The notes under the pieces were generated by a model. The model was not told the origin of the DNA, did no database searches, and worked only from the letters and a program-made list of their open reading frames with translations. Shown one piece after another: positions 59,600 through 64,000 of a stretch of DNA of 64,000 nucleotides. The stretch lies in the NCBI GenBank assembly GCA_028456385.1, contig JALNQF010000173.1, forward strand, positions 1-64,000, given 5' to 3'. A program made the translations under genes and the position numbers. Position 1 is the stretch's first letter. Every line of letters begins with the position of its first letter. Source of the stretch: Ophiosphaerella korrae (taxonomy: Eukaryota; Ascomycota; Dothideomycetes; Pleosporales; Phaeosphaeriaceae).

Positions 59600-61065
59600 A
59601 AACCATTCTACATGTGGTATAGTGCTGGGGTACACCCCACTTCGTGAGCCGCCGCATCGACAGGATTTGTATAGAAAAAAATCGATTTGTATGGAAGCGC
59701 ACTGGCATATGCAAATGCGGGGCGCTACCAGACCACGTCACGTCGCGGCTACCGTCAAATTGCCCAAATCTGTCTCCTGCCACATATTTGGCCAATACTC
59801 TTGGGCCATCAAGCGGTGAAGAGTGCCCGCTAGGTGGCCAAGGTGCAGATCATAGCTGCGCCTCATTGTGGCTTCATCGTCTTCTCACCTATGTTGTCGA
59901 ATCAGCTGAAGCTAGCCATGTGAACCGCCAACCGCGCGCTAATTTTAGCTCGCTGCTGATTGGAGAACTGAACAATGTCTCGCAAGACCAATCTTGCCTC
60001 CAACGTTCTACGAAATCGCCAGGCCCACTATGCTCATGGCGTCAAGGATAAAACTGTAACAATGTATTTTAGTGTTTCGGGCCCAGTCGTGTTGCGACAT
60101 CGTTCATCGAGAGCATCAACTGACTTGCACTCAGGTAATTTGTGGACCCACTGGGCCGTAGCGTCATCAATTGACAAAGTTACACCGAATACCACCTAAA
60201 GCATTAGATGAAGCCTTGTAAATATCCTTCGCTAAACCCTTTTTTTCATCAGGTAGGGAAGGTCATCGGCGAGTCGTGATCTTCCAAAGTATCTTATCGG
60301 CGGTTCCCTCGCCCAGCTACTGTGAATGGGCAGCAGGCTGCGTATCCCATTGGCAAAGTTTTCTCTAATTTTCCGTATGTCGATCATGCATTACTGTTGG
60401 GCCGCTGTCAAGACTCGATTAGTTACTGGTAAGCTGAAAAGCGGCTCTCGAGCCGGTTTAGTTCGTGTTGCCAGGCAGCGACAATATGTGACACTCCTTT
60501 GTCACCCTGCCGCTACGCCGCAATTGCCGCCGCATCTGCTTGAAATTCTCGCAGCTGCATTGTTAGATAGGATTATTGCTTCTCTACTTGGCCAATAGCC
60601 GTCCGGAATTCAATAACTCTGTGACATGTATTCGCATAGCCTTGAATCTGTAAGGGGCTGCGCAAAGATGAGCAATCAGGTCTAACCCATTACAGAATCT
60701 ATATCATTACCACGGATATGGACTCTATGAACCGCAGCAATAGACTATTTTAATGATATCCAATGATTCTGGGTCGTCATCCACATCATGCAGGTTTCTA
60801 TTACGGCATTGTTGGGAGAGAGGCGCTTAAGTTTGGCACATACTTGTATTTCACCGCTGGTAAGTATGCCTGCCATCATTTAGTCCTGCGGCGAGCAACC
60901 GCGCCTCTATTGTCAGCTAGCTCTTGTGACCGCAACCCATAATCTACTTAAGGCGGTGCGGAAGCCTGTCATACGGTCTTTCAGCAAACATCATTCCCAT
61001 CGTTTCCAAGCTTCATCATTTGTACCACGAGCTACTCCATCCCTACCGAAACACTCCAATCCAAT
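59600..61065. other. Intergenic DNA without a supported gene
   Basis: Composition is ordinary and several frames of 65-135 codons exist on both strands. None has a recognisable domain, a good start context or plausible splice-site pairs that would extend it. The last 50 bases before 61,066 are pyrimidine- and CA-rich and probably form the leader of the next gene. Confidence 0.5.
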
Positions 61066-61248
61066 ATGACAGATAGCGGCGGCGCCCTTAAGATTCCTAA
61101 CGAGGAAGAAGAGGAGCGCATGCGTAAGGCGGCCGAAGAATCGCAGAGACGTCGAGCGGCAGCGAAGAAAGAGCGAGAGATGAGAGAACTAGCTGAAAGG
61201 GCTGGCAAAGACTCCCAGGGACGCAGAAAAGGAGGTAGCTCCTCCTAA
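61066..61248 (+). CDS. Small highly charged protein, probable
   Basis: A 60-aa ORF: an acidic run EEEEER at about residues 13-18 is followed by a Lys/Arg/Glu/Ala-rich helix (RKAAEESQRRRAAAKKERE) and a Gly/Ser/Lys tail (RRKGGSSS). The upstream sequence CACTCCAATCCAAT before ATG is typical of fungal leaders. No signal peptide or membrane segment. Composition fits a coiled-coil or nucleic-acid-binding small protein. I do not recognise the family. Confidence 0.5.
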   Translation: MTDSGGALKIPNEEEEERMRKAAEESQRRRAAAKKEREMRELAERAGKDSQGRRKGGSSS

Positions 61249-61353
61249 GAAATTGCTGTGCGTAGAAAACCAGCTCTCTGGTGCGTCCTTTTTAGAGGTA
61301 ACCCCCTTTGCGAGGGTTGCGTTGAATCATTGTCTCTAACTTCATTTCGTAAC

Positions 61354-61635
61354 TTAGAGCCTTAAAGAAAGAGGCAGCCTTTGGCCATACTCCCGCAAGG
61401 CTCTGGATGATTGGGTCTGTGGCACATCAAGTTTTTGGAGCAGTTCCCTTTCCTTTTGTACGGACTTTGCAATAGGCTGCTTAGGCTCGCAACTACTCAC
61501 TGTTCGCATTTGTATCTCCTGAAGACATTCGTTTATACTTTGCAATATATCGATTCTGCCCGGCCAGCATAAAAGAAACAGTCTACATATGTGATATGAT
61601 TCTCTAGCTTGTTCGCTAAGAACTATTTGCTCCAT
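61354..61635 (-). CDS. Uncertain 93-aa protein or exon
   Basis: The frame starts at an ATG in good context (CCTTCCATGG on the minus strand) and encodes MEQIVLSEQARESYHI, a Leu/Cys-rich segment (CRLFLLCWPG), then an amphipathic, polar C-terminus ending LPLSLRL. The same frame stays open upstream to a stop near 61,790, about 140 codons in total, which is long for random sequence. It could therefore be an exon of a spliced gene or a decayed fragment. No domain is recognised. Confidence 0.33.
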   Translation of the reverse strand: MEQIVLSEQARESYHICRLFLLCWPGRIDILQSINECLQEIQMRTVSSCEPKQPIAKSVQKERELLQKLDVPQTQSSRALREYGQRLPLSLRL

Positions 61636-61799
61636 GGAAGGATTTAAGGCATAATTCTTCGCGATTCTTGTCAACAGAATCGCATCAGAGATCAAAATTG
61701 GGCTGCGCGCTGGAGCAAAGTCAGCCCGTTGCCAATCTCTGCGGCCTTGTCCAAGTGCGGTTGAACGAGGTATACCTCGGCCACGTTATGGCGGTGCGC

Positions 61800-63435
61800 C
61801 TTGCGGGCGCCAGCAAAAAAACGAAAACAGCGAGAACTCAATTTCGAAAACCTCAGGACAACAGCATCAAAACACATCTGCCAGTGGCCGCAGCGGCCTC
61901 CAAGGATACTGCCCTTTTTGACACCGGCGGTTAAGCGCACGACTGAGGCACAGGCCTTGGCACAGGAAGTGGGTTGGTTCAGAAACACTGAAAGCAGACA
62001 GCCACCGTAACACCCGGTGTGTAATTGCTAGTGATAAATTCTAAAACGGCAAATGGTGGTGAAGACGGCGAAGTCGCTGAGATGAGGATAGCATATGAGA
62101 GAGGTTGGAAGTAGAGCTTGACGATCTCGTAGCGTGGTATGAGGCGGAGGCTCGGTTAGTAACGGGAGGGTTTGAAAGTTTGCCTGTATGAAGCTGTTTT
62201 TGGCCAGTACCTCTAGCCACGGCGACGGGGACGCGGGCATTAGAACCTCGTGGCTGTTGATATGGGTAACAATTTCGCTACATACCGTAGCTCCAGGGGA
62301 GAAGGAATCTTTAATATTTATTTCTGTATGCCCCGCGAACCCGATTTATGCTTAAGGTGGTTTTTCTCTTGCTCAGAATGCAGCATTCGAGTTGAGACGT
62401 TTGTGGAAGTTCGGGCGATTGATACAAGGCTAGGACTGCGCGGATTTAAATTTATTCCGAAGCTTGTGGTGTCAGAAGTCGTGGCACGTGATGCGCACGC
62501 GCCACAACTCCGTTTTCTCAACTTCCATCATTGGCACAATGATTGAATTAGAAAAAGTCCCGCACTGATGCCTACCTAGGAATGATGCAGAGTGCACTTA
62601 GCCATTGGACGTGCAGATGCGACTCTCCCTTTTTAGACGTCAGATGCGCAGTGTCGAATATTGAAACGAACAGTCACAACGCAGCCTCCACCTAACCTGT
62701 GCTAAGCGAGAGCGCATACCCTTGCTGAAAAATGACTCTAGTTAGATAGAGCGTACAGAAGTCCACACCTAGAGCAGTCTGCCACCACCGTATATACGAC
62801 GCAGCTAGCGACGACTGCGTAGCAAAGGACGCGATGTAGGCCTCGCGGTCCCTCTGGATGGCTGAACTCGGGGCAAAAAATATTGACGACGGCCACAAGA
62901 ACCGTGGAAGGCCGGCGGCGCGTGGCATTGGAGCTGGGCCTGCAAATGCCCAGTCGATGACACTGCTAGTGGCGTCACGTGATTCGTTGGTAACGTAGAC
63001 ATCAAGAACATGCCCCAGATTTGGGGGCCAAGGTTAAGGCCAAGTCTAGAAATTGCAACTCCAACTCTGCAAAGTATCAGCTAAGATCTGTACATGTGAA
63101 ATTGATTCATGCCTACCTACACCGGGATAGGTCATTAGGGCTGCACTCAATCTTTCGATTGCGGAACCATCTTGTGAGTCACGCGACCATTAGAGTCGAT
63201 TGATGGGCTGTTTGGTACTCGCATTGTAGCTCAACCTCTGAGAATAAGATACGCATATTTATGTTGTCGAAGCAACATCTCATGTTTCTCGCACCATGTG
63301 CCAGCGCGTGCGTACCGCGCCTGGGGTCCGATCTGGAAAGCGTGCAAATATCTCATCCCAATCCATCTCCATCTTATCCTTGTACGAGCGCAAACGCTCT
63401 TCATCTAACTTTGCCCAAGGTTTATGCGTTCGTTG
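61800..63435. other. Intergenic DNA without a supported gene
   Basis: Short overlapping frames occur on both strands (60-98 codons) with no conserved motif, and their starts are weak. I found no tRNA, LTR or terminal repeat. Composition is like the flanking genes and not RIP-altered. Confidence 0.5.
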
Positions 63436-63900
63436 CTAGCAGCTCGTATTTTCTTTCTTGTATTTCGGATTATTACTAGCGGCGAGAGGCCGGTAAGCGT
63501 TATTATCGTCGTCCTCTTCGTGGCTGTCGTGGTCTGATTGGCCAGCATCACCATGAAAACTGCTCGTCCGGTCCGTATTGAGTGGCGTCAAGCCTCTATG
63601 CGAAAATACTCCTAGTGTACCAGCATCGCATCGGTATCCAACTAGCATCTACGACTTGTTAGACAGCTAGGTCATGCGGAGACTTTTGCCTTCACCGCCG
63701 AAGAGTCTGTAGTACAGGGCTACTGTATCAAAAGCCAATGTTACGGCAGTAACAAGAGAACCACAGATGGAACCAATCAGCCCTACGTCAGAAGGATCGG
63801 ATTCACATGATCTATGGGTACATGAACATGATTGGGAAACTACACACAATTGGGACACGTAGGACGTGATCCGTGATCTGCGGTTCTTGGCGATAACAGA
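63436..63900 (-). CDS. 3' part of a probable spliced gene for a membrane protein
   Basis: Two in-frame exons on the minus strand can be joined by a 54-nt intron (63,642-63,695) with donor GTGAAG, branch-like CTAAC (63,658-63,662) and acceptor GCTAG. The first exon (63,696 to about 63,900) encodes a hydrophobic segment GLIGSICGSLVTAVTLAFDT followed by VALYYRLFG, a likely membrane span. The second (63,436-63,641) is hydrophilic, with an acidic run HEEDDDNN and a Lys-rich end. No in-frame ATG exists in the first exon after the stop near 63,901, so an upstream exon is needed. A GTGAGT donor about 45 bp further upstream (near 63,943-63,948) makes that plausible. The 5' end may lie outside the window. 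Family unknown. Confidence 0.42.
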
Positions 63901-63909
63901 TCACAGATC
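63868..63909. repeat. Inverted repeat with 13-bp arms
   Basis: GATCCGTGATCTG (63,868-63,880) and CAGATCACAGATC (63,897-63,909) are complementary at 12 of 13 positions around a 16-base loop. Each arm also contains the direct repeat GATCyGTGATC. It lies at the 5' side of the spliced gene candidate and may be a regulatory palindrome or a trace of a small transposon end. Confidence 0.6.
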
Positions 63910-64000
63910 AAGGCAGGGTTAAGCTAGCTAACCGGGTTCGGACTCACCCAGGGTTTTGACTCAGTCGTCAGAACCTAACACCCTCATCAAAACACGCGTT

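Noticed and set aside
59589..60598. Frames of 65-135 codons in the spacer after the phosphotransferase gene
   Set aside because: They overlap each other on both strands, have poor starts and no recognisable domain or splice structure.
61668..62010. Possible histone H2A-like or other coding frames (plus 88 and 69 codons, minus 98 codons)
   Set aside because: A faint resemblance of VYLV...AAEIGNG to H2A did not extend beyond a few residues, and no phase gives the histone fold order.
62028..63011. Several 67-98 codon frames on both strands
   Set aside because: No conserved motif, mutual overlap, and in several cases no ATG start.
63930..63960. tRNA-like GGGTTCGGACTCACCC
   Set aside because: The T-loop consensus is not met, and no acceptor, D-arm or anticodon stem can be formed around it.

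Overview
The window looks like the edge of an AT-rich isochore in a filamentous ascomycete (Pezizomycotina). Bases 1 to about 55,860 are extremely A+T rich. They consist of nested transposons heavily damaged by what looks like repeat-induced point mutation (RIP): CpA/TpG is almost gone, TpA is in excess, Gln and Trp codons have become TAA/TAG, and Cys codons have become Tyr codons. From about 55,960 to the end the composition is ordinary and genes are intact. The species cannot be named from sequence alone.

Layout of the isochore. Most of it is a family group of about 7-kb Gypsy (Ty3-like) LTR retrotransposons with a C-terminal chromodomain-like region. Element A (1304-8339, +) sits in element B (from 654, -). 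Element C (10678-17701, -) lies between the broken end of B and a piece of a different Gypsy family (17702-18830, -). A long, old + element F (20413-49858) was hit four times. The hits are a Fot1/pogo-like DNA transposon (21230-30085), which itself contains Gypsy element D (22369-29392, -); Gypsy element E (31038-38063, -); a solo LTR (40849-41229); and Gypsy element G (42340-49372, +). Then come a pol fragment J, a shortened Gypsy element K (50358-55406, +) whose 3' LTR contains a small TRIM-like element (54738-55393), and a last LTR (55417-55856). Target-site duplications were read directly: exact for A, D, G, the solo LTR and the TRIM, and one mismatch for E. The insertion order is therefore well supported.

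The Gypsy elements share an unusual organisation. Between the end of pol and the 3' LTR, each carries a second gene on the opposite strand. It encodes a Lys/Glu-rich, coiled-coil-like protein whose reading frame is conserved between subfamilies. Their LTRs also share an internal module with a conserved CTTAGTA-like core flanked by inverted arms that differ between subfamilies.

Ordinary-composition segment. It holds an intact 440-aa Tc1/mariner-type transposase gene (56143-57465, +), an intact APH/choline-kinase-like phosphotransferase gene (58090-59445, -), a probable 60-aa charged protein (61066-61248, +), an uncertain 93-aa frame (61354-61635, -) and the 3' part of a probable spliced membrane-protein gene at the right edge (63436-63900, -). 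The rest shows no gene I can support. The genes do not form a pathway; the context is an isochore border with a mobile element beside a few host genes.
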